Assembly: GCA_021791195.1 (NCBI GenBank)
Contig: JAJYXB010000008.1
Span: forward strand, 74,921 to 138,920
Origin: Actinomycetes bacterium
GTDB lineage: Bacteria > Actinomycetota > Thermoleophilia > BMS3ABIN01
Direction of reading: 5' to 3'
DNA: 64,000 nt
The notes below the pieces were generated by a model, which saw nothing but the letters and a program-made list of their open reading frames with translations, searched no databases and was not told the DNA's origin. The position numbers and the translations under genes were made by a program. Below are positions 37,799 to 50,647 of this stretch, one piece after another (the stretch's first letter is position 1; each line of letters begins with the position of its first letter).

Positions 37799-38932
37799 AT
37801 GTCGACCGCAACCGAGCTGGCCGCACTCCGGGATTACGCCACCCACGAACACCCCGTTGTGACTCTCTACCTGAATGTCAACGGCGTCCGCTATCCCCGC
37901 AAGGGTGATTACGAGACCGAGTACAGCTTCATGGTGCACGAGGCGCGCCGGGCCGCCAATGAGGATCTGGGACTGTCCAGGGATCAGGAGGACAGGCTGG
38001 ACGCCGAGCTGCAGGCGATCGGAGAATTCCTGGCGCTGGAATTCCGCCGCGAGGGCGCCCGCGGCCTGATCGTCTTCTCATGCCGCGACGAAGACCTTTG
38101 GCAGGTGATGCCGTTGAAGCTGCCGGTGGAGAACCGGCTGCTGGTGGACTGGAAGCCGCGGCTGGCGCCTCTGGCCGAATTGCTGGACCGGCACCGCCAC
38201 TTCTGCGTGCTGGTCACAAACAAGGAAACCGCCAGGCTCTTCGAGCAGGACGCCGGGGAGTTCTCCGAGCGCAGTGACGTTTTCGACACGGTGCTGAAGC
38301 ACCACTCGCAGGGAGGCTGGGAACAGGCCAAACTGCAGCGCCGCCACGAACTCCAGGTACGCAACCACCTGAAGAAGGCGGCGGACGCGGCGATGGACTA
38401 TTGCCAGACCCGCTCCGCTGAAAGGCTGGCCGTCGGCGTCGCCGAGGAGTTATGGCCGGAGCTGGAGAAAGTGCTTCATCCCTACCTGAGGGAAAGGCTG
38501 GCCGGACGCTTCAGCGTGGACATCAACTCCGGCGTCAACGAGATTCATGACAGGGTCAGCGCCATCGAGGCCGATCTGCTCGCCGCCGAAGAGACCACCA
38601 TTCTGGAATCCCTGGCCGCCGAACTCGCTGCCGGCAAGACCTATATCGGCGGCCTGGATGACGTGCTGGCGGCTCTGAACGAGCGCCGCGTCGACCTGCT
38701 GCTGACCGAGGACGGGTTCTCCGGGCCGGGCCGCATCTGCAACTCCTGCGGCACGGTAGCCTTCGGCGAGGAGGTCTGCCCCGGCTGCCAGCTGGACATG
38801 CAGCCTATCGCCGATATCGTCAGCGAAGCCAGGGAGCTGGCGGTGCGCCAGGACGCGCGTATCATCACGGTCCCGCCAGGGCATCCGGCCATGTCCCAGG
38901 CGGGCGGGATAGCGGCGCATCTGCGCTACTGA
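37799..38932 (+). CDS. Vms1/eRF1-like (baeRF) family protein with zinc ribbon
   Basis: The architecture resembles bacterial relatives of archaeo-eukaryotic release factor 1 and Vms1. An N-terminal domain (HPVVTLYLNVNGVRYPRK, FSCRDEDLWQVMPLKLP) is followed by a second alpha/beta domain (CVLVTNKETARLF...). A C-terminal eRF1-like domain is interrupted by the zinc ribbon CNSCGTVAFGEEVCPGC. I start at ATG 37799 because GAGGTGA lies eight bases upstream, although the track begins at GTG 37787. Family members are proposed to act on stalled ribosomes or peptidyl-tRNA, but the function here is inferred only. Confidence 0.65.
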   Translation: MSTATELAALRDYATHEHPVVTLYLNVNGVRYPRKGDYETEYSFMVHEARRAANEDLGLSRDQEDRLDAELQAIGEFLALEFRREGARGLIVFSCRDEDLWQVMPLKLPVENRLLVDWKPRLAPLAELLDRHRHFCVLVTNKETARLFEQDAGEFSERSDVFDTVLKHHSQGGWEQAKLQRRHELQVRNHLKKAADAAMDYCQTRSAERLAVGVAEELWPELEKVLHPYLRERLAGRFSVDINSGVNEIHDRVSAIEADLLAAEETTILESLAAELAAGKTYIGGLDDVLAALNERRVDLLLTEDGFSGPGRICNSCGTVAFGEEVCPGCQLDMQPIADIVSEARELAVRQDARIITVPPGHPAMSQAGGIAAHLRY

Positions 38933-38984
38933 AGCTGCGTTGGCCGCCGGGCCGCAATGCCGGTCCGGCGACTTCCTGGGCTAC

Positions 38985-39042
38985 TTGAAAACCGGCGCCT
39001 CCTTGTATAATCTAAGTCTGTAATTGTCAGTTTTTCTATAAT
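38985..39042 (+). promoter_or_regulatory. Promoter region of the clpB-upstream RNA
   Basis: TTGAAA (38985-38990) precedes TATAAT (39006-39011) by 15 nt, and a second TATAAT lies at 39037-39042. Both sit in the most AT-rich stretch of the intergenic region. They would start a transcript at about 39018 or 39049. Confidence 0.6.
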
Positions 39043-39048
39043 CTGAGT

Positions 39049-39612
39049 TATAAGATATGCGCAATTCAGCGCCTGGCGCCATGACTGGAGAAGAAGCTGA
39101 TGGCGGGCAATATGGTGACTGCGCGGAAGCCGCTTCGGACTTCCTGCCATCGGGCTGCCGGTTGAATCCTTTTTACATGGGTCTTAGTCTAAAATTATGG
39201 AAGGGTTTATGGGGTAAGTTAGGTTACCCTATGAAACTGGATGCCAGCAGTATTGGCAAGGCGTCCATGAACTGGCGAAGAGGTGAGCATTATGATTCAG
39301 GTGGCCGTGAGCATGGATTCTTGCCCCGTGGCGGCATCCGGGTGCGGGCGGCTCGCTTGTTCGCGAGTGTGACGGGCTCAGGAGCAAGTCACGGAGCAGG
39401 ATTTAACCCGGGGTCATCCCTGGTTGGCGATTTCCTTCGCGGCGAGAATCCGGGGAGAAGCTTGAGGAAAGCTTCGCCGGATGAATCGCCCCCGGAGGGA
39501 AGGCAGAGCGAACCGCATCCAGATCTGCAGCCGTCAAGAGCTGGTGTGGCAGATAATAAGAGGCATGCGACCGGATCTGTTAAAGCCGTCCAGGGAGGGC
39601 TCCGGTTTTTTT
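39049..39612 (+). ncRNA. Candidate large structured non-coding RNA upstream of clpB
   Basis: About 560 nt between a double TATAAT promoter and an intrinsic terminator show many local stems: GGGTAA/TTACCC (near 39213), TGCCA/TGGCA inside TGGA/TCCA (39238-39269), CTCGC/GCGAG (near 39352), GTGAC/GTCAC (39367-39391), CCCGG/CCGGG (39407-39456) and AAGCTT/AAGCTT (39459-39475). The segment around GGTGAGCATTATGATTCAGG has an imperfect direct repeat (GTGAGCAT..GATTC). I see no RNase P, tmRNA or SRP core motifs. The raiA-motif RNAs of Firmicutes and Actinobacteria are the first class to compare. The 185-codon ORF across it has no protein-like features. It could be a free RNA or a clpB leader acting by attenuation. 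Confidence 0.6.
39570..39612 (+). terminator. Terminator at the end of the structured RNA, just before clpB
   Basis: ACCGGA (39570-39575) pairs with TCCGGT (39601-39606), with an inner GCC/GGC stem, and runs into TTTTTTT (39606-39612). The clpB ATG is only 32 bp further, so clpB expression from the upstream promoter would need read-through. Confidence 0.65.
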
Positions 39613-39644
39613 AACAAGGCGTTCCCACCTATCAAGAGGAAAAA

Positions 39645-42269
<2,625 letters not shown>

Positions 42270-42304
42270 GCCGCCGCGCGGCCCCCAGCCATCCCTGTTA
42301 TTTT

Positions 42305-42326
42305 AGCGCCCTCCGGGGCGCTTTTT
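42305..42326 (+). terminator. clpB terminator
   Basis: AGCGCCC and GGGCGCT form a stem with loop TCCG, followed by TTTT, 36 bp after the clpB stop. Confidence 0.85.
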
Positions 42327-42448
42327 CATCCCGGGCACTACTATAAGTCGCCGGAACTGTCGAAAAAAAAGAGAGTATGGCAGGTTTTGGCTTTTTCCTT
42401 CACGAATAAGTTCCTGCTTTCCCGTCATCCAATTTTTAGGAGCCATGA

Positions 42449-44245
42449 ATGAACAAGTGGGCGAAGATATCAATCGGGGCGGCGGCGGTATTTGCCGTGG
42501 CGTTTTTGGCCTTGCTGCTGGTGGGCCTCCACAGCGCCGGCCAGACACCGCCAGTGGATCCTCCCAGAGTCGCCGACTACAACAAGCCGGGGACCGTTTT
42601 CATCGAGACGCTGTCGGACGCCGATATGACGGTGCCCAACCTCACCATCGATCAGCAGAAACTGATCGACAAGCTGACTCCCATGGTTGTAAGCGGGGCG
42701 ATCGCGAACAACAACGACGCCATCGTCCAGGCGGCCGTCAACGAGCTTTTGACAAATCCTCAGGATTATATTATCCCGGGCGCCGGGAGCCAGACCAAGC
42801 ACGTCCAGACGGGCATGTCGGGCACTGGCTTCATCATCAATCCGGACGGTTATCTGATCACCAACGCGCATGTCGTGAAGCAGACGGATCAGGAGCTGAA
42901 ACAGTCGCTCGCGCAGGTAGGACTCACGGATATCATCAACAATGACATCCATGATGTTGAAAGCAGCCTGAGCATTACGCTGACCGCCGATCAGAAACAG
43001 AAGCTGCAGGCGGCTGAGGCCAACGCTTACGCGCAGAGTCTGACGATGCAAAACGTGACCACGCATAGCCAGATGTTTATGGGCGTTGCCGTGCCCGGTG
43101 TGGGCACAGTGCAGAAGGGACAGCCGCTGGAGATCGTCAAGGCGGGCACTGAGACGCCTGGCAAAGACGTAGCAATCATGAAAGTAAACGCCAACAACCT
43201 TCCTACGGTGCAGCTGGGCAATGACACAGCTATCAAGGACGGCCAGCAGGCGCTGGCGCTGGGCTATCCCGGTGCCGCCACATTCAATCCCGCTATCAAA
43301 CAATCGGATGAAAACGTCAAGCCATCGCTTACCGTGGGCAGCGTCAGTGGACGCAAGACGATGCCGGGCGGATGGGAAGTGCTGCAGATGGACACGGCCA
43401 TCACTCATGGCAGCAGCGGCGGGCCCCTGTTCAACAGCAACGGCGACGTGATCGGCATCACCACCTTCGGCAGCCCGGCGCAGAATGGCGGCGGCGAGGT
43501 TCAAGGCTTCAATTTCGCCGTGCCGACGACGGTAGTCAAGGAATTTCTGACCGAGTCCAACATCAGCGCCACCGAGGGAGACCTGACCAAGACCTATCAT
43601 AAGGCGATAGACCTGGCGGCAGCCGGACATTACAGCGCCGCCAAGGACAAGATGAAGCAGGTCGCGGACGCCAGCGCGTCCTACCCCTACGTCCACGACA
43701 TGATCGCTGACTACACCGCAAAGATAAGCGCCGGACAGGACAGCCCGGTGTTCCCTTATCCGCTTTATCTCATGATCGTTCTGGCGGTCGGCGCCGTGGG
43801 CGCTATCGCCGCCACCGGCTTCTTCCTCCTGCTCCCCCGGTTTGGCAAGGGTGGCGCCGGAGCCGCGACCGGGCCGGCTGCTTCACCATCGGCGAAGAAG
43901 AAAGCAAAAGCTGAGCCGGAGCCCGGCACCATCACCACGGCCACGGCCAAACAGGTCATCACCCCGGCTCCCGAAGCGGGTGGATTGAAACCGGCGGCGA
44001 CGGCCGGGGTGGAAAAGCCGGCAGAGGAAAAGCCGGGTCTGGGATTTGCTCCCGGGTTTGCCCCTCCCCAGAAGGCGGAACCGGAAAAGAAAGCGGAGCC
44101 TGAACCGGGTCCGAAAACAGGTCAAGCCGAAGTGGAATCGGCGCAGGAGGCAGAAGGACAAGCCCGTTTCTGCTCCAGCTGCGGGCACGCAATCACGCCA
44201 GACGATAAATTCTGTCCCAATTGCGCCCATCCGCTGAAGAAGTAA
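42449..44245 (+). CDS. Membrane trypsin-like serine protease with cytoplasmic zinc ribbon
   Basis: Residues ~5-27 form a signal anchor. The protease domain follows, with the triad His141 (YLITNAHVVKQ), Asp240 (GKDVAIMKV) and Ser323 (THGSSGGPLF), as in HtrA-type S1C proteases. An insertion of about 70 residues separates the His and Asp parts, and no PDZ domain is seen. A second membrane helix lies at ~438-463, then a Pro/Lys/Glu-rich linker and a zinc ribbon CSSCGH...CPNCAHPLKK at the end. The layout suggests an extracytoplasmic protease with both ends inside. AGGAG six bases before ATG 42449 fixes the start. Confidence 0.88.
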   Translation: MNKWAKISIGAAAVFAVAFLALLLVGLHSAGQTPPVDPPRVADYNKPGTVFIETLSDADMTVPNLTIDQQKLIDKLTPMVVSGAIANNNDAIVQAAVNELLTNPQDYIIPGAGSQTKHVQTGMSGTGFIINPDGYLITNAHVVKQTDQELKQSLAQVGLTDIINNDIHDVESSLSITLTADQKQKLQAAEANAYAQSLTMQNVTTHSQMFMGVAVPGVGTVQKGQPLEIVKAGTETPGKDVAIMKVNANNLPTVQLGNDTAIKDGQQALALGYPGAATFNPAIKQSDENVKPSLTVGSVSGRKTMPGGWEVLQMDTAITHGSSGGPLFNSNGDVIGITTFGSPAQNGGGEVQGFNFAVPTTVVKEFLTESNISATEGDLTKTYHKAIDLAAAGHYSAAKDKMKQVADASASYPYVHDMIADYTAKISAGQDSPVFPYPLYLMIVLAVGAVGAIAATGFFLLLPRFGKGGAGAATGPAASPSAKKKAKAEPEPGTITTATAKQVITPAPEAGGLKPAATAGVEKPAEEKPGLGFAPGFAPPQKAEPEKKAEPEPGPKTGQAEVESAQEAEGQARFCSSCGHAITPDDKFCPNCAHPLKK

Positions 44246-44270
44246 CCGGAGCGCCATGGCAGGAGCTGGA

Positions 44271-44306
44271 GACGCCCCCGGATCGATCCGGGGGCGTCTT
44301 TTTTTT
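44271..44306 (+). terminator. Terminator of the protease gene
   Basis: GACGCCCCCGGAT and ATCCGGGGGCGTC are perfectly complementary and followed by eight T. This is the strongest terminator in the window. Confidence 0.92.
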
Positions 44307-44311
44307 CCGTC

Positions 44312-44914
44312 TCATCCCTGGGCTATCCAGCTGACGACGGCCTGGTGAATAAACTCGGCGGCGATGGCCGCCAGCAAAATGCCCATGACGCGCGTCAGCA
44401 GGTCGACACCGGTGCCCCGCAGCAGGCGCACCAGCCGACCTGCCAGCCGCAGCGCCACCCAGACCACCAGCAGCGCCGCCGCGATGCCGGCGGCGACCAG
44501 GAGCTTGTCGGAGGCTGTCTGCGAGCGCTCCATCAGCACCATGGCGGCGACTACGGCTCCCGGCCCGCCCAGCAGGGGCGTCCCCAGCGGCACCAGCGCC
44601 ACGTTGGCGCTGCGCGCCTCCTCGCCGGGACTTACCCTTCCCTTCATCATGTCCAGGGCCACGATTCCCAGCAGGATGCCACCGGCCACCATCAGGCTTT
44701 GCAGCGAAATGCCCAGATACGCCAGGATATAGTTGCCGAACAGGGCAAAGACGAAAATAACGCCGGCGGCGGCCAGCACCGCCTCGCCGGCAAAGCGGCG
44801 CCGGCGGCTGTCAGTGGCATCACCGGTCAGCACCAGGAAAACGGGCGAATTGCCGATCGGGTCGATGATCACCGTCAGGGTGATGAAACTGGTGACCAGC
44901 AGCTTCCAGTTCAA
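44312..44914 (-). CDS. MarC-family integral membrane protein
   Basis: This six-helix membrane protein of the MarC/SNARE-associated-like group carries the motifs ITLTVIIDPIGNSPVFLVLT and VPLGTPLLGGPGAVVAAMVL, typical of the family. The track start at 45178 is too long. TTG 44914 (MNWKLLVTSFITL) has AAGGAG five bases upstream and gives 200 residues, the normal size. The substrate is unknown; the old link to multiple antibiotic resistance has not held up. Confidence 0.88.
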   Translation of the reverse strand: MNWKLLVTSFITLTVIIDPIGNSPVFLVLTGDATDSRRRRFAGEAVLAAAGVIFVFALFGNYILAYLGISLQSLMVAGGILLGIVALDMMKGRVSPGEEARSANVALVPLGTPLLGGPGAVVAAMVLMERSQTASDKLLVAAGIAAALLVVWVALRLAGRLVRLLRGTGVDLLTRVMGILLAAIAAEFIHQAVVSWIAQG

Positions 44915-45111
44915 GGCTGCTCCTTTAGCTGAAGAATTTAGCTGATATTTCCCGGGGCGTACCCGATTTTTCCCCGTTCGGCGCGATTTCTCCCAAACCG
45001 GCGCGTTTTGCTCCCGGTCGGACCGGAATCTGGCCCATGACAGGTTAAGCTGATCGCTTTCTTTTTTCCCGCAAAATCCGTCATCTTTCTCATTATTGCG
45101 CCCCCTTCGTC

Positions 45112-45141
45112 TTGACAGCCTTTTCCTGGGGGTGCTATAGT
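45112..45141 (+). promoter_or_regulatory. Promoter of the 3D-domain protein
   Basis: TTGACA (45112-45117) and TATAGT (45136-45141) are 18 nt apart. The leader to the ribosome site at 45301 would be about 150 nt and contains two copies of AAAAGTGGGG (near 45180 and 45253). I do not recognise a riboswitch in it. Confidence 0.65.
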
Positions 45142-45311
45142 CCACACTTCCAGCCGGGGTCCAGAGGCCAGCCAACATAAAAGTGGGGAAAATCGCGGAA
45201 TTTGCGTTATTTTTTGAAGCTTTAAGCCCTTTATCAATGGTTTTTTCAAGTAAAAGTGGGGGCTAACCGAAAAAACCGGGGGTACCTGCAAACCATTTCT
45301 GGAGGTATGTT

Positions 45312-46376
45312 ATTTTAGTTGGTTTCCTGAAAAACGCAGTCAAACAAAAAAAATCCCTGTCAATCCCGATCCTCTTTCTCCTCACTCTCGTCTCAATTCT
45401 CCTGATTTCCACATCCGCTACGGTCGCGTCAGCCGGTGAGCTGGCCGCTACCAATCAGCAGATCGGCGATCTCCAGAACCGCTCCCGGACGCTGGATTCG
45501 GATTATCAGCAGGCGCTTTCAAACCTCGTTTCTGTGGACAGCCAGGTCAATCGCGAAGCGGACCAGCTGAACGCCAACACCAGCAGGCGGGCGCAGATAC
45601 AGGCATCGATCGCCGCGGAGCAGCAACAGCTGCAGAGCTTCAGGCAGCAACTTGCCGACCGCCAGAAGGCGCTGGACAATCGCCTGCGCAGCTCTTACAA
45701 GAGCGACGACGCCGATTACCTGAGTGTGGTGTTCGGCGCGGACAATTTCAGCGATTTCCTCAACAAGGTGGACGCGATCAACACGATCGCCCAGAGCGAC
45801 AAGAATCTGATCGCTTCCTTCTTCAATGCGAAACAGCAGGTGCAGAATGACCTCGACAACCTGAACTCACAGCAGCGGGAGCTCGATTCCCTGATCGGCT
45901 CGCTGAGCACAGAGCAGCAGAATCTGCTCGCGGCCAGGCAGCATCAGCAAAGCGTGGTCGACTCGCTCCGGAGTCAGAAGCAGGCCAATGCCGGCGAACT
46001 GGCGCAGTTGCAGTCGCAGGCGGCCGGCATCGAGGCCAGAATGAATACAATCCAGCAGCAGGTCGACGCCAGCAGCGATACCGGCGCCAGAGGCGGCGGA
46101 GGCAGCTCATCGGCCGGCGGCACCAACATCACCGTGCTGGCAACGGCATACTGCCTGGCTGGCACCACAGCCACCGGCATGCCTGTCGGGCGCGGCGTCA
46201 TCGCCGTCGATCCCCGGGTGATCCCGCTCGGGTCGCGCGTGCACGTGTCTGGCTACGGCGACGCGATCGCGGCCGACACCGGCGGCGCGATCAAAGGCAA
46301 CCGCATCGATGTCTGGCTGCCCTGCGGTGAGGCATACGCCTGGGGAAGCCGGACCGTGACCGTCACCATCTATTAG
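45312..46376 (+). CDS. Secreted coiled-coil protein with C-terminal 3D (Asp-box) domain
   Basis: The track starts at GTG 45534, but the open frame extends upstream through a signal peptide (KQKKSLSIPILFLLTLVSIL...SATVASA). No ATG, GTG or TTG lies in that frame near the ribosome site GGAGGT (45301-45306). ATT at 45312, five bases after it, is the best-placed start. Mature residues form a long coiled coil (QQQLQSFRQQLADRQKALDN) like PcsB/EnvC-type regulators. The C-terminus TAYCLAGTTATGMPVGRGVI...AADTGGAIKGNRIDVW is the 3D domain with its three Asp, found in MltA/RpfB-type wall enzymes. A peptidoglycan-remodelling role is inferred. Confidence 0.8.
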   Translation: MLVGFLKNAVKQKKSLSIPILFLLTLVSILLISTSATVASAGELAATNQQIGDLQNRSRTLDSDYQQALSNLVSVDSQVNREADQLNANTSRRAQIQASIAAEQQQLQSFRQQLADRQKALDNRLRSSYKSDDADYLSVVFGADNFSDFLNKVDAINTIAQSDKNLIASFFNAKQQVQNDLDNLNSQQRELDSLIGSLSTEQQNLLAARQHQQSVVDSLRSQKQANAGELAQLQSQAAGIEARMNTIQQQVDASSDTGARGGGGSSSAGGTNITVLATAYCLAGTTATGMPVGRGVIAVDPRVIPLGSRVHVSGYGDAIAADTGGAIKGNRIDVWLPCGEAYAWGSRTVTVTIY

Positions 46377-46418
46377 CGGGCCGGTGGCGCAGCCCGCGCC
46401 CATAAATAATGAAAAATC

Positions 46419-46447
46419 AAACGCTCCGGTTCCGCCGGAGCGTTTTT
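46419..46447 (+). terminator. Terminator of the 3D-domain gene
   Basis: AAACGCTCCGG and CCGGAGCGTTT form an 11-bp stem with a 5-nt loop and continue into T residues. An A-rich stretch upstream could make it work on both strands. Confidence 0.88.
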
Positions 46448-46554
46448 CATTGTAAACTAGCAGTTGTAGTATTTGTGGCAGCAAGACGGGCTGCCCCGCC
46501 GGCGAGCAGCCGGAAAGCGGGAGCCCGCCGGCGAAAAATCGGAGGGTGGTGAAA

Positions 46555-47058
46555 TTGAGAAACAAGAGCGGAAGGATATTTTTAGGGATCCTGGCCGCCG
46601 GACTGATGGCGGCAGCCGCGACTGTGCTGGCTTCCTGTGGCAGCGGCAGCAGCAGCGGCTCCGGCTCGGATATTGCGAATTACAAGTGGTCATCCACCAC
46701 CGCCGCGATCCAGCTGCCGGCCTTCGTCTACGCCCCCACCGCGCCGAAGAACGCGGTCACGGCGTACAAGTTCGCGCTGGAACATCCGGAACTGCTGAGC
46801 AGGGTTCCTTGCTATTGTGGCTGCGGCCAGGAATCAGGGCACAAGAGTAACCTCGACTGCTTCATCAAGACCCGCAGCGGCCCGGAGGTGACCTTTGACA
46901 ATCACGGCGCCGGCTGAGACATCTGTGTCAATATCGCACTGGACGTGCTCCAGTGGAATCAGCAGGGAATGTCGATCAAGGACATCAGGGCCAAGATCGA
47001 TGACAAGTACGGCAACGGCAAGTTCGGGCCGGGTACGCCGACTCCGCCGGTAACCTGA
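46555..47058 (+). CDS. PCYCGC-motif lipoprotein, probable selenoprotein (in-frame TGA = Sec)
   Basis: A lipoprotein signal (RIFLGILAAGLMAAAATVLASC) is followed by PCYCGCGQESGHKSNLDCF, the mark of the PCYCGC lipoprotein family. The track ends the ORF at TGA 46915-46917, right after FDNHGAG. The frame continues as (U)DICVNIALDVLQWNQQGMS and KDIRAKIDDKYG to a TGA at 47056. Relatives have CxxC exactly here, so the TGA replaces a redox Cys (UxxC). Starting 19 nt after the TGA, CACTGGA/TCCAGTG (46937-46955) forms a hairpin with loop CGTGC, matching bacterial SECIS rules. TTG 46555 is chosen because GGAGGG lies eight bases upstream. The protein has 167 residues with Sec at 121. Confidence 0.8.
46937..46955 (+). 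promoter_or_regulatory. Candidate bacterial SECIS hairpin
   Basis: A perfect 7-bp stem with a 5-nt loop has a G in the first two loop positions. The apical loop begins 26 nt after the UGA, within the published distance for bacterial SECIS elements. It would bind SelB and direct Sec insertion. Confidence 0.65.
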
Positions 47059-47076
47059 TCCGGCAACGCATCACCA

Positions 47077-47100
47077 GGGCGCCCGCAAGGGCGCCTTTTT

Positions 47101-47103
<3 letters not shown>
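47077..47103 (+). terminator. Terminator of the selenoprotein gene
   Basis: GGCGCCC and GGGCGCC pair around the stable tetraloop GCAA and lead into TTTTTTT, 19 bp after the second TGA. Its position after the distal stop supports the longer reading frame. Confidence 0.88.
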
Positions 47104-49674
<2,571 letters not shown>

Positions 49675-49678
<4 letters not shown>

Positions 49679-50160
49679 GGCCGGCTGCCTTCGCTGGCGG
49701 AGGCGCGCCCGGCAGCCGCGCTGCCGCCCGCCCCGACCACGGAGACGGCATCGCCGGCGGAGACTGTCGCGCCTTCCAGCACCACGGCAAAAACTCCCTC
49801 GCGCGGCATGACGCAATCGCCCGCCTGGCGGAAGATCTCGCAGCGGCCGTGGCATTTCTTGCCGATCTGACTGATGCGCACCAGGGCGTCGCCCAGGCGC
49901 AGCAGCGTTCCCACCGGCAGCGAAACCAGGTCGATTCCTCCGGTGGTGATGTTCTCGGCAAAATCTCCCGGGCCCACGTCCAGTCCCTTCGCCCGGATCT
50001 TTTCAATGCTCTCGGCCGCCAGCAGACTCAGTTGACGGTGCCAGCCGCCGGCGTGGCCGTCGCCGGCGACGCCATGCCCGGGCCGCAGCTCGGCGCTGGC
50101 GGCCGGCGCCTTGCGCGTGCCCTTGGCGGCCGAGATGTTGACGGATATTATCTCAGCCAT
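49675..50160 (-). CDS. MOSC-domain protein
   Basis: This small stand-alone MOSC (molybdenum cofactor sulfurase C-terminal) protein has 161 residues. [35 protein letters not shown] and [21 protein letters not shown] (with the conserved Cys) identify the family. MOSC proteins are thought to carry or deliver sulfur or to bind Moco. It overlaps moaC by 8 bp upstream and the MogA/MoaB-like gene by 4 bp downstream, so it is part of the Moco operon. Confidence 0.88.
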
Positions 50161-50647
50161 TTTTTGTCGTCCTCTTAATGTCGCCCGATCTGCCGCCGCG
50201 CTTCTCCAGCAGCATGACTTCGCCGATCACCATTTCCCTGTCAACCGCCTTGCACATGTCGTATATGGTCAGCGCCGCTACCGCCGCGGCGGTCAGCGCC
50301 TCCATCTCCACCCCGGTCTTGCCGGAAAGACTCACGGTAGCCTCGATATCTACGCCGGTCTCATCCAGCCGGAAATCGACGCCGGCATGCTCGATAGAAA
50401 GCGGGTGGCACATGGGGATCAGCCGCGCCGTCTCCTTGGCCGCCATGATGCCGGCTACCCGCGCCACCGAAAGCACGTCGCCCTTGGGCAACGCCTGTTG
50501 CTTGATCAGCGCCAGCGTCTCCGGAGCCATGCTGATGCGCGCGCTCGCGCGCGCCGTGCGGGCGGTGGCCGGTTTCTCGCCCACATCGACCATGCGGGCA
50601 GCACCGGTTTCGTCCAGATGGGAGAACCTGCCGGAGTCTTCGCTCAT
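50153..50647 (-). CDS. moaC: Cyclic pyranopterin monophosphate synthase
   Basis: MoaC acts with MoaA to turn GTP into cyclic pyranopterin monophosphate. [65 protein letters not shown] and [14 protein letters not shown] are diagnostic. The track ORF begins at 50803, but that is a moaA shadow. ATG 50647 overlaps the moaA stop as TGATG, giving 164 residues. Confidence 0.94.
   Translation of the reverse strand: MSEDSGRFSHLDETGAARMVDVGEKPATARTARASARISMAPETLALIKQQALPKGDVLSVARVAGIMAAKETARLIPMCHPLSIEHAGVDFRLDETGVDIEATVSLSGKTGVEMEALTAAAVAALTIYDMCKAVDREMVIGEVMLLEKRGGRSGDIKRTTKNG

Noticed and set aside
39049-39612. RNase P RNA, tmRNA or SRP RNA
   Set aside because: The RNase P core (GAGGAAAGTCC, ACAGAA), the tmRNA tRNA-like ends and the SRP core loop are all missing. 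GAGGAAAG at 39464 lies in an AAGCTT hairpin and lacks the following bases.
39057-39614. 185-codon ORF across the clpB-upstream region
   Set aside because: No ribosome site, no protein-like pattern, and it ends inside the terminator T run. The DNA is better explained as structured RNA.
44915-45178. N-terminal extension of MarC
   Set aside because: It is non-homologous, basic sequence; a TTG with AAGGAG gives the normal length.
46915-46917. Simple nonsense mutation in the PCYCGC lipoprotein
   Set aside because: The frame beyond is fully conserved in type, the stop replaces a redox Cys, a SECIS-like hairpin follows and the terminator lies after the distal stop. Still not excluded without Sec genes.
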